Shown here one piece after another: positions 24,514 through 33,521 of a stretch of 64,000 bases of DNA. Numbering within the stretch: the first letter of the stretch is position 1; each line of letters begins with the position of its first letter. The notes under the pieces are model-generated. The model worked only from the letters and a program-made list of their open reading frames with translations. It was not told where the DNA came from and did no database searches. A program made the translations under genes and the position numbers. The stretch comes from Aquipuribacter sp051216895. Its GTDB lineage: Bacteria; Actinomycetota; Actinomycetes; Actinomycetales; JBBAYJ01. The stretch is taken from the NCBI RefSeq assembly GCF_051216895.1, contig NZ_JBPKAO010000004.1:186001-250000 (forward strand). The letters are read 5' to 3'.

Positions 24514-25049
24514 CGTCGGCCGGCGACCGGTCGGACCGGGCCCGCCGGCTCCCGCCCGGTGTCGTCCCCGAGCGTCCCGGCCCCGGTCAGGAGTCCGTCT
24601 GGGACTACCCGAGGCCGCCCTCGCTGCACGTCGACGCCCGTACGGTCGTGGTGACCTCCGGAGGGGAGGTCGGCCGCACGGACCGGGCCTACCGGGTCTG
24701 CGAGACCTCGCACCCGCCGACCTGGTACCTGCCGCGGGACGCGTTCGCGCCCGGGGTCCTCGTGCCCGCGGACGGGCACTCGATGTGCGAGTGGAAGGGC
24801 CTGGCGTCCTACCTCGACGTGGTGTCCCCCGACGGTCGCGTCGCGGCGCGGGCCGCGTGGACCTACCCGAGCCCGACGCCCGCCTTCGCCGCCCTGGTCG
24901 ACCACGTCGCCCTGTACCCCGGGGCGGTCGACGAGGTGACGGTCGACGGGGAGGTCGTGCGCCCGCAGCCGGGGACGTTCTACGGCGGCTGGGTCACTGA
25001 CGACGTGGTGGGTCCGTTCAAGGGGGCACCTGGGAGCATGGGCTGGTGA
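24510..25049 (+). CDS. DUF427 family protein
   Basis: Soluble protein of unknown function, 179 residues. The DUF427 fold is visible from about residue 45: VVVTSGGEVGRTDRAYRVCE, SHPPTWYLPRDAF, HSMCEWKGLASYLDV and a final PGTFYGGWVTDDVVGPFKG. It overlaps the upstream DUF3618 stop and the downstream GroES-like start by 4 bp each, forming a tight DUF427-GroES-P450 run. What links them is not evident. Confidence 0.9.
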   Translation: MTSAGDRSDRARRLPPGVVPERPGPGQESVWDYPRPPSLHVDARTVVVTSGGEVGRTDRAYRVCETSHPPTWYLPRDAFAPGVLVPADGHSMCEWKGLASYLDVVSPDGRVAARAAWTYPSPTPAFAALVDHVALYPGAVDEVTVDGEVVRPQPGTFYGGWVTDDVVGPFKGAPGSMGW

Positions 25050-25393
25050 GCGACGGACCCCGCCCCACCGACGGCGACGACGGCCGGCTGCCGATCCGGA
25101 TGCTGCACGACCGGATCCTGGTGCGGGCCGAGGCCGACTCCGAGCGCCGGTCGGGCTCGGGCATCGTCATCCCCGCCACAGCGGCGATGGGGCGCAGGCT
25201 CGGCTGGGCCGAGGTGGTCGCGGTGGGCCAGCACGTGCGTCAGGTCGAGGTGGGCGACCGGGTCCTGTTCGACCCCGAGGACAAGGCAGAGGTCGAGCTC
25301 CACGCCGCCAGCTACGTCGTCCTCCGCGAGCGCGACCTGCACGCCGTCGCCGCGCCACGGGTCCCCGACGGCGGGACCGGCCTGTACCTGTGA
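25046..25393 (+). CDS. GroES-like co-chaperonin
   Basis: 115 residues with the chaperonin-10 fold: IRMLHDRILVRAEAD, then SGSGIVIPATAAMGRRLGWAEVVAVG and EVGDRVLFDP. The mobile-loop region (SERRSGSGIVIP) resembles GroES but no groEL is adjacent, and an acidic N-terminal tail precedes the domain. It is probably a secondary GroES paralogue rather than the main groES. GTG 25046 overlaps the DUF427 stop; its stop overlaps the P450 start (GTGA). Confidence 0.85.
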   Translation: MSDGPRPTDGDDGRLPIRMLHDRILVRAEADSERRSGSGIVIPATAAMGRRLGWAEVVAVGQHVRQVEVGDRVLFDPEDKAEVELHAASYVVLRERDLHAVAAPRVPDGGTGLYL

Positions 25394-26823
25394 CCCCCCT
25401 GACGCCCCGGACCCCGACCGTCCCGAGCCCCGCGCCCCGGCGCAACGCGCGGTTCACCGAGGTCGACGCCGACGGCCCGCTGCCCTGGGACATGGTCCGG
25501 GCCGTGCCGTCGATCATGCGCAACGCGCTGCCGTTCCTCGAGCGGACCGCCGCCACCTACGGCGACGTCGTGCCGTTCCCGGTCAACGGCCGTCCCGCGG
25601 TGCTGGTGAACGGTCCGGCCGGGGTGAGGCGCGTCCTGCAGGACAACCACAAGGGGTACGGCAAGGCCACGATCCAGTACACCTCGCTGGCCCTGGTGAC
25701 CGGCGCCGGTCTGCTGACCACCGACGGCGAGGTCTGGCGCTCGCACCGTCGGGTCATGCAGCCGGCGTTCCACCGCGACACGCTGTCCCACGTCGCGGCG
25801 GAGTCGGTCCGGGCGGCCCGGTTCGTCCGCGAGGAGTGGGACGCGGCCCCCGGCCGGGTCGTCGACGTGGACGACGTGCTGATGCGGGCCACGCTGCACG
25901 TGGTCGGGCGGACCCTGTTCGGGGCGGACCTGGTCGACGGCGGTGCCGCCGAGGGCCGGCACCTGGTGGCCGCGGTGCACGAGGCGCTCGCGGTCGTGAT
26001 GCGCCGGGCGACGCAGCCGTGGACGGCCCCGCCCGGCGTCCCCACGCCGACCGCGCGACGGCTGGCGCGCTCGCGGATCACCCTGGACGAGGCCTGCCGG
26101 GCCATGGTGGACGCCCGCCGCGCGGCCGGCTCGGGCGGTGCCGACGTGCTGGGGCTGCTGCTGGCCGCCGGCCTGGACGACACCGAGGTCCGCGACGAGC
26201 TCGTCACCCTCGTCATCGCCGGGCACGAGACCGTCGCGGCCAGCCTGACCTGGACGCTGCGCCTGCTGGCCGAGAAGCCGGCCGTGGTCGATCGCGTCCA
26301 CGCCGAGCTCGACGCCGCGCTGGGCGCGGGTCGTGGTGACGGCTCGACCCGGGCGGTCACCTGGGAGGACCTGCCCGCCCTGCCGGTGACGCGGGCCGTC
26401 GTCGACGAGGGGCTCCGGCTCTACCCGCCCGCCTGGGTGATCACCCGACGGGCGCTCGCCGACGACGTCCTCGACGGGGTCCCGATCCCGGAGGGCACGC
26501 TGGTCATCACCTCGCCGTGGCTGCACCACCGGCGGGCGGACCTGTGGCCGGACCCGCTGCGCTTCGACGTGGACCGCTGGCTCGGCCCGGACGCCGGGGC
26601 CCGCCGTGAGGGCTACATCCCCTTCGGGGCGGGGCCGCGGCTGTGCATCGGGAGGGACTTCGCCGTCGTGGAGTCCGTCATGGTGCTGGCGGAGCTGCTG
26701 CGCGACCGGACGATCACCCCGGCGGGACCGCGCCCGGGCGTGGTGCCGTCGGTGACGCTGCGACCGCGGGGCGGGATGCACCTGGCCGCGCGTCCGCGCC
26801 GCCCCCGGCCGCAGACGTCGTAG
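25390..26823 (+). CDS. cytochrome P450
   Basis: Heme monooxygenase of 477 residues. I-helix oxygen-binding AGHETVAA, K-helix E-x-x-R in DEGLRLYPP, and heme loop FGAGPRLCIG with axial Cys419 are intact. The N-terminal FTEVDADGPLPWDMVRAV and the WRSHRRVMQPAFH C-helix resemble CYP110/CYP4-like bacterial P450s that hydroxylate lipids or alkanes; substrate unknown. No ferredoxin gene is adjacent. Translationally coupled to the GroES-like gene. No membrane anchor is predicted. Confidence 0.95.
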   Translation: MTPLTPRTPTVPSPAPRRNARFTEVDADGPLPWDMVRAVPSIMRNALPFLERTAATYGDVVPFPVNGRPAVLVNGPAGVRRVLQDNHKGYGKATIQYTSLALVTGAGLLTTDGEVWRSHRRVMQPAFHRDTLSHVAAESVRAARFVREEWDAAPGRVVDVDDVLMRATLHVVGRTLFGADLVDGGAAEGRHLVAAVHEALAVVMRRATQPWTAPPGVPTPTARRLARSRITLDEACRAMVDARRAAGSGGADVLGLLLAAGLDDTEVRDELVTLVIAGHETVAASLTWTLRLLAEKPAVVDRVHAELDAALGAGRGDGSTRAVTWEDLPALPVTRAVVDEGLRLYPPAWVITRRALADDVLDGVPIPEGTLVITSPWLHHRRADLWPDPLRFDVDRWLGPDAGARREGYIPFGAGPRLCIGRDFAVVESVMVLAELLRDRTITPAGPRPGVVPSVTLRPRGGMHLAARPRRPRPQTS

Positions 26824-26826
26824 GGT
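26821..26826 (+). promoter_or_regulatory. leaderless -10 hexamer for the DUF3152 gene
   Basis: TAGGGT, whose first bases form the stop of the P450 gene, lies 7 nt before GTG 26834 and 4 nt before GTG 26831. The spacing favours 26834. Confidence 0.5.
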
Positions 26827-26833
26827 CGTCGTG

Positions 26834-27802
26834 GTGTCGGTGACGGAGCAGCAGGTGGGGCACGGGCGGCCGCAGCCGGAGGGGTCCGGCCGCCGGGGCC
26901 GTCGCGCCCGGACGACGTCGCCCGACGTGCGGCTCCGTCCGCTCGTGGCCGCCGGCGTGGTGCTGGTGCTGTGGTTCGCGTGGCTGCTCGTCCCGTCCGC
27001 GCCCGAGGACACCGCAGTGGAGGACACCGCCGTCGCGGGCGACGCCGGGGAGCGTGCTCCCGACGGCCTGAGCGCGCAGCTGTTCGGCGACGACGGCGCC
27101 GACCGGTCGCGCGCCGCGCCCGGGGCGGTGCCCAGCGCCGTGCCGGTCGGGCCGGAGGCCGCGCCGACCGGTGACGGGACGGCGTCCCCGGCGCCCGTCG
27201 ACCCGGCACCCGTCGACCCTGCGCCCGTCGACCCCGCCCCCGTCGACCCGGCGCCCGTCGACCCCGCACCGGTCGTGGTGCCCCAGGCCGGGGAGGGGAC
27301 CTTCGCGGTCGCCCCCGGTGGCACGGAGCGCGTCGGGTCGGGGGGCGCCCTGGTCAGCTACAGCGTCGAGGTCGAGGACGGCGTGCCGGTCGACGCCGCC
27401 GAGGTCGCGGTCGTCGTGGACGCGGTCCTGGCCGACCCGCGGTCGTGGACCGCGGAGGGGGAGTGGTCGCTGCAGCGCACGGACGCCGACCCCGACGTCC
27501 GCATCCGGGTCGCGAGCCCCGACACCACGGACCGGTTGTGCGCCCCGCTGCGGACCCGGGGGCAGCTGTCCTGCCGCAACGGCGACGACGTCGCGCTGAA
27601 CGCCCTGCGGTGGACCGAGGGCGCGGACGCCTGGGGCGACGACCTGGCCGGGTACCGGGAGTACCTGGTCAACCACGAGCTGGGGCACTACCTGGGCTAC
27701 GGGCACGTCCGCTGCCCGGTCGACGGCGAGCCGGCCCCGGTGATGCTGCAGCAGACCCTCGGCCTGCAGGGGTGCACCCCGAACGGGTGGCCCTTCCCCT
27801 AG
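26834..27802 (+). CDS. DUF3152 secreted/anchored metallopeptidase-like protein
   Basis: About 322 residues. A basic N-terminus precedes one membrane segment (LVAAGVVLVLWFAWLLV, about residues 36-52), then a disordered Pro-rich linker with APVDP repeated five times. The C-terminal 170 residues are DUF3152 with the zincin motif NHELGHYLGYGH (HExxHxxxxxH-like with Leu-Gly), a Cys pair (RLCAP...LSCRN) and RCP...GCTPN. Probably an extracytoplasmic zinc hydrolase; activity unproven. Confidence 0.85.
   Translation: MSVTEQQVGHGRPQPEGSGRRGRRARTTSPDVRLRPLVAAGVVLVLWFAWLLVPSAPEDTAVEDTAVAGDAGERAPDGLSAQLFGDDGADRSRAAPGAVPSAVPVGPEAAPTGDGTASPAPVDPAPVDPAPVDPAPVDPAPVDPAPVVVPQAGEGTFAVAPGGTERVGSGGALVSYSVEVEDGVPVDAAEVAVVVDAVLADPRSWTAEGEWSLQRTDADPDVRIRVASPDTTDRLCAPLRTRGQLSCRNGDDVALNALRWTEGADAWGDDLAGYREYLVNHELGHYLGYGHVRCPVDGEPAPVMLQQTLGLQGCTPNGWPFP
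27191..27277 (+). repeat. 15-bp tandem repeats encoding APVDP
   Basis: Five in-frame 15-bp units and a truncated sixth in the Pro-rich linker of the DUF3152 protein. Third-base differences between units show that they have diverged. Confidence 0.85.
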
Positions 27803-27856
27803 CGGGACACGACCGGGACGGCCGCCCCGGCGACGGGCCTCGTCGGGCGGGTCGCG

Positions 27857-29029
27857 TCAGGCGCCGCCGTCGGCCTGCCGGGCCTCGCGGGCGATCCTCT
27901 CCAGCTCCTCGCCCTCGGGTGGGCGGTCGCCGACGAGCATGCCCACCCAGGCGCTGCGCGGGTCGTCGTCGGTGAGCACGGCGCGCACCAGCAAGGAGGC
28001 CGGGATGGCCAGCAGCGCGCCCAGCGGCCCCAGGACGAACCCCCAGACGATCAGCGACAGGAACGCCGCGGTGATGCTGAGGCCGACGGCGTCGCCGACG
28101 AACTTGGGCTTGACGAAGTTGTCGATGGTGTTGTTGATGACCAGGTAGCCGACGACCACCCACAGCCCGGTCAGCGGGCCGCCGTCGAGCAGGCCGATGA
28201 TCGCCGGTGGCACCAGGCCGACGATCAGCCCGATGGTCGGCACGAAGCTGGCCAGGAAGGCCAGCAGGCCCCACAGCAGCGGCAGGGGCACGCCGAGGTA
28301 CATCAGCAGGACCACGTCGAGGGCGGCGACGATGGCCCCGAACACCGCCGTGACCACGAGGTACTGACGGACCCCGTGGGTGAAGCCGCGCATCGACGCG
28401 GCCACGCGGGGGCGCACGGCCTTGATCGCCGCCATCTTGTCCTGCACCACACCCGCGTCGATCAGGACGAAGAACAGCAGCGCGAGGATGAACGCCAGGT
28501 CGGTCAGCACCCCGGCCAGTCCCTGGATCAGGTCGATGGCGATCGAGAAGATCTGGTTGAGGTCGAAGCGCTGCACGAACTCGTTGATCTGCGCCTGGTC
28601 GACGCCGACCTCCAGGAGCAGGTCCTCGCCCTGGTCGACCAGCGAGTTGAGCTCGTCCTGGTACTGGGGGACCTGGTCGGCGAACCTGAGCACCGACAGG
28701 GCGAGCGCCCCGGCGAAGAGGGTGAGCGCCGCGTACGTCACGAGCAGGGTCACGGTCGTCGCGAGCCAGCCGGGGACGACCGTGCGCAGCCACGCCTGCA
28801 CCGGGTGCACGGCGATGGCCAGCACGAACGCCAGCAGGATCGGGGCCACGATGCCCTGGGCCGCCCGGATGCCGCCCAGGACGACGACGGCGGCGGCCAG
28901 GCCGAGCAGCGTGACCACGGGGGCGGGCAGCGCGGGCCCGACGGGCACGGCCGCAGCCGCGGGGGCCGGTGCGGTGGCGGGCGCGGGCCGGGACCGGCGA
29001 CCGAGGAGGCGGTCCAGGAGGCGGCCCAT
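27857..29029 (-). CDS. AI-2E family transporter-like membrane protein
   Basis: 390 residues, about eight membrane helices, AI-2E/YdiK/TqsA family. The N-terminal LGGIRAAQGIVAPILLAFVL, the periplasmic helical domain with QVPQYQDELNSLVDQGE, and the conserved FVPTIGLIVGLVPPAIIGLL and NNTIDNFVKPKFVGDAVGLS identify the family. Members include Na+/H+ antiporters and autoinducer exporters, so substrate is open. Its ATG overlaps the stop of the upstream HdeD-like gene (TGATG), an operon of two membrane proteins. It converges on the DUF3152 gene. Confidence 0.9.
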   Translation of the reverse strand: MGRLLDRLLGRRSRPAPATAPAPAAAAVPVGPALPAPVVTLLGLAAAVVVLGGIRAAQGIVAPILLAFVLAIAVHPVQAWLRTVVPGWLATTVTLLVTYAALTLFAGALALSVLRFADQVPQYQDELNSLVDQGEDLLLEVGVDQAQINEFVQRFDLNQIFSIAIDLIQGLAGVLTDLAFILALLFFVLIDAGVVQDKMAAIKAVRPRVAASMRGFTHGVRQYLVVTAVFGAIVAALDVVLLMYLGVPLPLLWGLLAFLASFVPTIGLIVGLVPPAIIGLLDGGPLTGLWVVVGYLVINNTIDNFVKPKFVGDAVGLSITAAFLSLIVWGFVLGPLGALLAIPASLLVRAVLTDDDPRSAWVGMLVGDRPPEGEELERIAREARQADGGA

Positions 29030-29682
29030 CACAGGACCTCACCGCGGATGACGCGCGGGCCGTCGCCGTCGTCGGGCCCGGGCCCACCCGTCTCCTCCAT
29101 CCGCCGGCGCAGGGCCTCGGTCTGCCGCACCAGGGCCCGCACCAGGGCCGCTGCGCCGAGCTGGACCAGCCCCAGCCCCACGAGCACCACGCCCACCAGC
29201 ACCGCGAGCACCGTGAGGCCGACCTCGGGCAGCAGCAGGAACACCAGGCCGACGAGGAGGTGCAGCACGCCCAGCGACCCCGTCGCGAACCGGCCGACGC
29301 CGCGTGGTCCCGTCGCCGCCATGGCCAGGTCGGCCGCCCCGGCGACGAGGAACCCGATGGCGACGACGAGGGTGACCAGGGTGAGGGAGTTCCAGAGCCC
29401 CAGCAGGCCGGCCAGACCGGCGAGCGCCAGACCGACCCCGAGCACGCCCTGCAGCGCTCGCCGTGCCGTCGGCGAGGTCGTCACCGCCACCGCGAGCCCC
29501 ACCCGGCCGAGCCCCGTGGCGATGAGCCACAGGCTCAGGACCACGGCCAGCACCGTCAGGGTGGCTCCCGGGGCGAGCAGCGACACGAGCCCCAGGGCCA
29601 GCGTGACGGCCCCACCGACCGCCAACCAGACCCAGGCGGCGACCCCCGTGCTGCGGGCCCGGTCGAGATGATCCGAGGACAT
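29029..29682 (-). CDS. HdeD family membrane protein
   Basis: 217 residues with six membrane segments arranged as three pairs (VWLAVGGAVTLALGLVSLLA, LTVLAVVLSLWLIATGLGRV, GVLGVGLALAGLAGLLGLW and on), followed by an acidic C-terminal tail. HdeD proteins are linked to acid tolerance in E. coli; here the role is unknown. ATG 29682 has TAGCGT 6 nt upstream. Co-transcribed with the AI-2E gene. Confidence 0.85.
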   Translation of the reverse strand: MSSDHLDRARSTGVAAWVWLAVGGAVTLALGLVSLLAPGATLTVLAVVLSLWLIATGLGRVGLAVAVTTSPTARRALQGVLGVGLALAGLAGLLGLWNSLTLVTLVVAIGFLVAGAADLAMAATGPRGVGRFATGSLGVLHLLVGLVFLLLPEVGLTVLAVLVGVVLVGLGLVQLGAAALVRALVRQTEALRRRMEETGGPGPDDGDGPRVIRGEVL

Positions 29683-29688
29683 GGGGGA

Positions 29689-29694
29689 ACGCTA
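29689..29694 (-). promoter_or_regulatory. leaderless -10 hexamer for the HdeD-like gene
   Basis: Minus-strand TAGCGT, 6 nt before the ATG at 29682. Confidence 0.58.
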
Positions 29695-29756
29695 GGGGAT
29701 CCGGGGCAGGGGACGGTCCCGACGGGCTGCGTCGGTGGGGGACACGGTGCCGCCGG

Positions 29757-32441
29757 TCATGACGGCAGCAGGCCCCGGAGCCGGGCCACGGTCACCGCCT
29801 CGTGGCGGCTGGACACCTCCAGCTTGCGGTAGATGGCCTTGACCTGGGTCTTGAGGGTGTTGGGGCTGACGTGGTGCTGTCCGGCGATCGCGGACAACGG
29901 CAGCAACGAGGGCAGGTCGGCGAGGACGGCCATCTCGCGCGGGGTGAGCCCGGAGGGGTCGGGCCCGGGGTCGAGGTCGCTGCAGCGGCGCCTGATGACG
30001 TCGGTGACGTGCGCGCGCCACGGCTCGAGGTCCCCGACCCGCCCCGATGCGGCGACCAGGTGCGGCAGCAGGCTGGGCCGGGCGTCGGCGAAGGGGCGGA
30101 CCATGCGGTCCGGCTCGGCCTCGCGCAGGGCCTGCACCAGGCTCTCGTGCGCCCCGCCGCGGTCACCCACCTGCTCCAGCAGCACCGCCCGCAGCAGGTG
30201 CAGCTCCAGCCGGGTGTCGGTGACCTCGCACCGCGTACCCGGGCGCCAGGCGTCGGCCAGGGCCCGTCGCGCCACGTCCTCCCGGTGGCGGGCCCGGGCC
30301 CAGAGGGCGTGGGCCAGGACGGCCTCGCCCGTGCCGGGGAGGATCGCGTCGGTCAGCTCCAGGCACTCCTGCGCCCAGGTCCACTCACCCTGCTGCAGGC
30401 ACAACCGGAGCGTGCGGGGGAGCAGGTGCGCGGCGATCGTGGGGTCCGCCTGCCCCGGGACGAGGCCGGAGACCAGGCCCTGCAGCCGGAGCAGGGCCGC
30501 GTGCCGGTCCCCGGCCGCGAAGGCGACCAGCGCCTCGCAGCCGCGCACCGCGGCCCGGGTGAACGGGTCGACGGTGCCGTCCAGGGCGGCCACCGAGCGT
30601 GCGGCCGACACGGTGGCCAGCTCGTCGTCGAGCTGCTGGTGGGCCGACCAGGCCACCACGGTGTGCGCGAAGGCCAGCCGGGGCGAGTCGCCCCGACCGT
30701 GGGCGGTGGCCGCCTCGACCGCCCGCTCGGCGTGCTCCCGCGCGGCCCGCAGGCCCGAGCGGGCGAGCTCCGCCCCCGCCAGCCCGACCAGGCACCGCAG
30801 CGCGAGCTCCTGGTAGCCGTAGAGCTCGGCCAGCGACCGCGCCTGCTCCAGGTACCGGCAGGCGGTGTCGTGGTCGCCCTCGAAGGAGGAGTACCCGCCC
30901 AGGTCGACCATGACGTGCAGGGCCACGTCGATGTCGAGCTCCTCCCGCCGCGCCGGGTCGCGCAGCTCGACCACCAGGGCCAGGACCTCGTCGGGGACCG
31001 GCCCGGTCGCCGACCGGGCCCGCTGCAGCAGCAGGCACCGGAACAGGTCCTCCAGCCGCCCCGCCCACCCGCCGCCGTGCCGCAGGGTGCGGGCGTGGAC
31101 CAGGAGCGCGTCGGCCGCCGGCACGTCCCCCTCGTCCAGGGCGGCCAGGGCGTGGTGCACGACCTCGACCGCGGTCCGGCTGCGACCGGCGCGGGCCTCG
31201 AGCAGGGCGCGCAACCGGTCCGCCCGGCCCGTCAGCAGCACCCCCAGCCCGTGGGCCAGCAGCGTCCGTTGCAGCAGCTTGCCGTCACCCGCGGCGGCGG
31301 CGTGCTCCACCGCCGCCCAGTGCTCGCCGGTCTCGCCGAACCACCGGGACGCGACGGCATGGCTGTCGTGGCAGGCGTCCGAGCCTCGTTCGTGCAGCTG
31401 CTCGAGCAGGACCTGGCGGACCACGGGGTGGGTCCGGTAGACCCCCTCCTCCCCGGGCGAGCGCTCCAGCAGGCCCGTGGTCCGGTGCAGGGCGTTCAGC
31501 ACCGCCCCGGCCTCCTGGCGCCCCGACAGCCGGACGGCCAGGTCCACCGGCAGGACGGCCACGACGCTCGTGCGCCGGAGCAGCTCCACCTCGTCCTCGC
31601 CCAGCCCGGCCAGCACCTCCTCCACCACGTAGTCGGCCAGCTGGTCGGGGCGGTCGAGCAGCGCGACCGCGACCGGCCAGCCGCGGGTGCGCGCCAGGGC
31701 GTCCCGCACCTCGTCGTCGCCCACCTCCGACGCGTCGACGTCCCGGTTGCGGGCCAGCACCCGCAGCACCTCGTCAGGGCGCAGGGCCAGGGCGACGGCT
31801 CCCACGTCCAGCACCCGTCCCTCCAGCCGAGGCCCGGCCAGACCGACGGGCGGCTCCCGGCGACCGACCCAGACCACCCGGACCCTGGTGCGCACCGCCG
31901 TCAGCGCGGCCAGGGCCGCCAGCACGTCGGGTGCGACCACCTCGCCGGCCTCGTCCAGGACCAGGGTGAGCGGTGGCGCCTGGTCGTCGAGCGTGGCCAC
32001 GAGACGCTGCCACCGTGCCCGCGGCGAGGCGTCCGCGGAGGCCGGACGGACGGTCGCGGCCAGCAGCTCGGCCACCCCCGGCGGGGTGCCGCGGGCCCGG
32101 CTCCGGCCGGGGCGAGGGGCCGGCACCCCCGCGGGGGAGGAGCCGTCGAGCACGGCCGCGGCCAGGTCCTCCCACAGCTGTCCCACGTCGGTGCACCGCG
32201 GTCCCAGGGTCAGCCAGGCGGCCGGCAGCCCTGCGGTCCGCACCGCCCGGACGTGCTGAGCGAGCAGGGCCGTCTTGCCGTGGCCGGTGGGGGCCACGAC
32301 GACGACGTGCTCGACGTGGTCGGGCAGGTCGGTCAGCAGCGCCCGCTGCCTCGGGTGCAGCAGGGTCCGATCGTCGGAGCGGGGGACGTCCGTCGCCTGC
32401 GCGACCGTGCCCCCCGCGGCCGTTCGCCAGGCGCCCACCAC
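29757..32441 (-). CDS. large ATP-binding LuxR-type (LAL/MalT-like) transcription regulator
   Basis: About 894 residues. An N-terminal STAND-type ATPase has Walker A VAPTGHGKTA (about residue 50) and Walker B LTLVLDEAG; the middle is TPR-like helical repeats rich in Ala/Leu; the C-terminal 65 residues are a LuxR helix-turn-helix, GLTPREMAVLADLPSLLPLS and SPNTLKTQVKAIYRKLEVSS. It probably senses an unknown ligand and activates transcription. The start is uncertain: GTG 32477, 32441 and 32438 are in frame. Its upstream region holds a 17-bp inverted repeat also found before the second such regulator at 53993. Confidence 0.9.
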   Translation of the reverse strand: MVGAWRTAAGGTVAQATDVPRSDDRTLLHPRQRALLTDLPDHVEHVVVVAPTGHGKTALLAQHVRAVRTAGLPAAWLTLGPRCTDVGQLWEDLAAAVLDGSSPAGVPAPRPGRSRARGTPPGVAELLAATVRPASADASPRARWQRLVATLDDQAPPLTLVLDEAGEVVAPDVLAALAALTAVRTRVRVVWVGRREPPVGLAGPRLEGRVLDVGAVALALRPDEVLRVLARNRDVDASEVGDDEVRDALARTRGWPVAVALLDRPDQLADYVVEEVLAGLGEDEVELLRRTSVVAVLPVDLAVRLSGRQEAGAVLNALHRTTGLLERSPGEEGVYRTHPVVRQVLLEQLHERGSDACHDSHAVASRWFGETGEHWAAVEHAAAAGDGKLLQRTLLAHGLGVLLTGRADRLRALLEARAGRSRTAVEVVHHALAALDEGDVPAADALLVHARTLRHGGGWAGRLEDLFRCLLLQRARSATGPVPDEVLALVVELRDPARREELDIDVALHVMVDLGGYSSFEGDHDTACRYLEQARSLAELYGYQELALRCLVGLAGAELARSGLRAAREHAERAVEAATAHGRGDSPRLAFAHTVVAWSAHQQLDDELATVSAARSVAALDGTVDPFTRAAVRGCEALVAFAAGDRHAALLRLQGLVSGLVPGQADPTIAAHLLPRTLRLCLQQGEWTWAQECLELTDAILPGTGEAVLAHALWARARHREDVARRALADAWRPGTRCEVTDTRLELHLLRAVLLEQVGDRGGAHESLVQALREAEPDRMVRPFADARPSLLPHLVAASGRVGDLEPWRAHVTDVIRRRCSDLDPGPDPSGLTPREMAVLADLPSLLPLSAIAGQHHVSPNTLKTQVKAIYRKLEVSSRHEAVTVARLRGLLPS

Positions 32442-32520
32442 CGAAGTGTCACCCTGCTGAGGATCGCTGTCGAGCACGGCGGGCGCGGGGCCCGTGACGA
32501 CCCGGCCAGACCACCCCGAC

Positions 32521-32537
32521 TCACCCCTGGCGGGTGA
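32521..32537. promoter_or_regulatory. inverted repeat before the LAL regulator at 32441 (shared with 53871)
   Basis: TCACCCCTGGCGGGTGA: 6-bp half-sites TCACCC/GGGTGA around a 5-bp spacer, extended by GAC/GTC outside to a 9-bp arm. It matches the copy at 53871-53887 at 16 of 17 positions. Probable regulator-binding site, possibly autoregulatory. Confidence 0.6.
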
Positions 32538-32591
32538 GTCCTGCGGCGTCACCGGGCTCGAGCCTGGAGCGACGTGGCCCCGCCGACGACG

Positions 32592-32623
32592 GGAGGCCGT
32601 CCCCGGGTGCGGGGACGGCCTCC
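32592..32623 (-). terminator. terminator of tRNA-Lys
   Basis: Perfect 13-bp hairpin GGAGGCCGTCCCC / GGGGACGGCCTCC with a 6-nt loop, directly after the tRNA-Lys 3' end on the minus strand. Confidence 0.8.
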
Positions 32624-32632
32624 TGCCTGCTG

Positions 32633-32705
<73 letters not shown>

Positions 32706-32774
32706 GTCGCAGAGATTACCAGCGGTCGGCGGTCGGTCGAAATCCGTTCGGGCCCCGGCCTCGTCCGGGCGGCC

Positions 32775-33005
32775 TCAGGCCTGCGCGGGGCGGTCGAGGC
32801 CGCCGTCGTGCTCGCGCCCGCCGTGGTGCTCCGAGCTCTCCCACCACCGGTCGTCGGGCATACCCTCCTCGACCAGCACCTGCTCCGACGCCGGTGCGTC
32901 GACCAGGTCGACGAGCAGGGTCAGCGGCACGTGGTCGTGCAGCAGACCCATGACGGCCTCGTCGACGCCTGGCGTCTCCTGCGGGTGGTCCCCCTGGTCG
33001 GGCAC
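32775..33005 (-). CDS. small acidic hypothetical protein
   Basis: 76 residues, no named family recognised. The sequence has ETPGVDEAVMGLLHDHVPLT and LLVDLVDAPASEQVLVEEG followed by MPDDRWWESS; the conserved-looking helix and WW motif suggest a real protein. GTG 33005 is set by a strong GAGGAGG ribosome-binding site 6 nt upstream. A hairpin terminator at 33061-33097 separates it from the GNAT gene. Acidic and probably cytoplasmic. Confidence 0.7.
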   Translation of the reverse strand: MPDQGDHPQETPGVDEAVMGLLHDHVPLTLLVDLVDAPASEQVLVEEGMPDDRWWESSEHHGGREHDGGLDRPAQA

Positions 33006-33060
33006 GGTTCCTCCTCGTGGTCCGGGCCCGCCGGTGCGGACGCCCATCTGCCCCGATCGA

Positions 33061-33097
33061 CGCACCCCCCACCGGACTTGACCCGTGGGGGGGTGCG
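33061..33097 (-). terminator. G/C-rich hairpin after the GNAT gene
   Basis: CGCACCCCCCAC (33061-33072) pairs with GTGGGGGGGTGCG (33085-33097) with one bulged G; 12-nt loop. It lies downstream of the GNAT gene on the minus strand. Confidence 0.6.
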
Positions 33098-33191
33098 TTC
33101 GCCCGATCAGCGCCGGGCGCGGGCGTCCTGCTCGCGGTCGGCGAAGCGCTGCAGGTCGGCGGGCACGGTGCCGCGGCGCTCGTCGGCCTGC

Positions 33192-33509
33192 TCAGTCGAC
33201 GTCGGCCCGGGTGCGCGAGCGGTACTCCAGGTCGGCGTAGGCCGGGTGGCGACGGATCCAGCCGAGCACGAACGGGCAGACGGCCAGGGCCCGCAGGCCA
33301 CGGCAGCGGACGTCGTCCAGGGCGTACCGGGCCAGGGCGCTGCCGACGCCCCGGCCCTCGAAGGCCGGCTGCACCTCGGTGTGGGTGAAGACGAGCATCT
33401 GGGGCGTCACGTGGTACTCCGACCAGCCGGCCAGCTCGCCGGCCACGTGGGCCTCGTACCGGTCGCGCTCGGGGGCGTCGGCGACCACGACGTCTGCGGT
33501 GTCGGTCAT
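33192..33509 (-). CDS. GNAT-type N-acetyltransferase, small (COG2388-like)
   Basis: 105 residues, minimal GNAT fold. Acetyl-CoA-binding loop FEGRGVGSALARYAL (Q/R-x-x-G-x-G/A), strand VTPQMLVFTHTEVQPAF and the family-specific RALAVCPFVLGWIRRHPAYADL, with a His-Pro near the end, match small GNAT proteins of the YidJ/GTLF3 kind. Substrate unknown. ATG 33509 has TACCGT 6 nt upstream. Confidence 0.9.
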   Translation of the reverse strand: MTDTADVVVADAPERDRYEAHVAGELAGWSEYHVTPQMLVFTHTEVQPAFEGRGVGSALARYALDDVRCRGLRALAVCPFVLGWIRRHPAYADLEYRSRTRADVD

Positions 33510-33515
33510 GGGACG

Positions 33516-33521
33516 ACGGTA
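33516..33521 (-). promoter_or_regulatory. leaderless -10 hexamer for the GNAT gene
   Basis: Minus-strand TACCGT, 6 nt before the ATG at 33509. Confidence 0.55.

Noticed and set aside
25390..26823. P450 as a retinal or carotenoid enzyme serving the rhodopsin
   Set aside because: No sequence feature or linkage supports it; they are 13.5 kb apart and in different operons.
27857..29029. Quorum-sensing exporter role for the AI-2E family protein
   Set aside because: The family is mixed, with many ion antiporters; no luxS or receptor gene is near.
33107..33191. Short charged frame after the GNAT gene on the minus strand
   Set aside because: Its start would lie inside GNAT codons, and no family or ribosome-binding site supports it.
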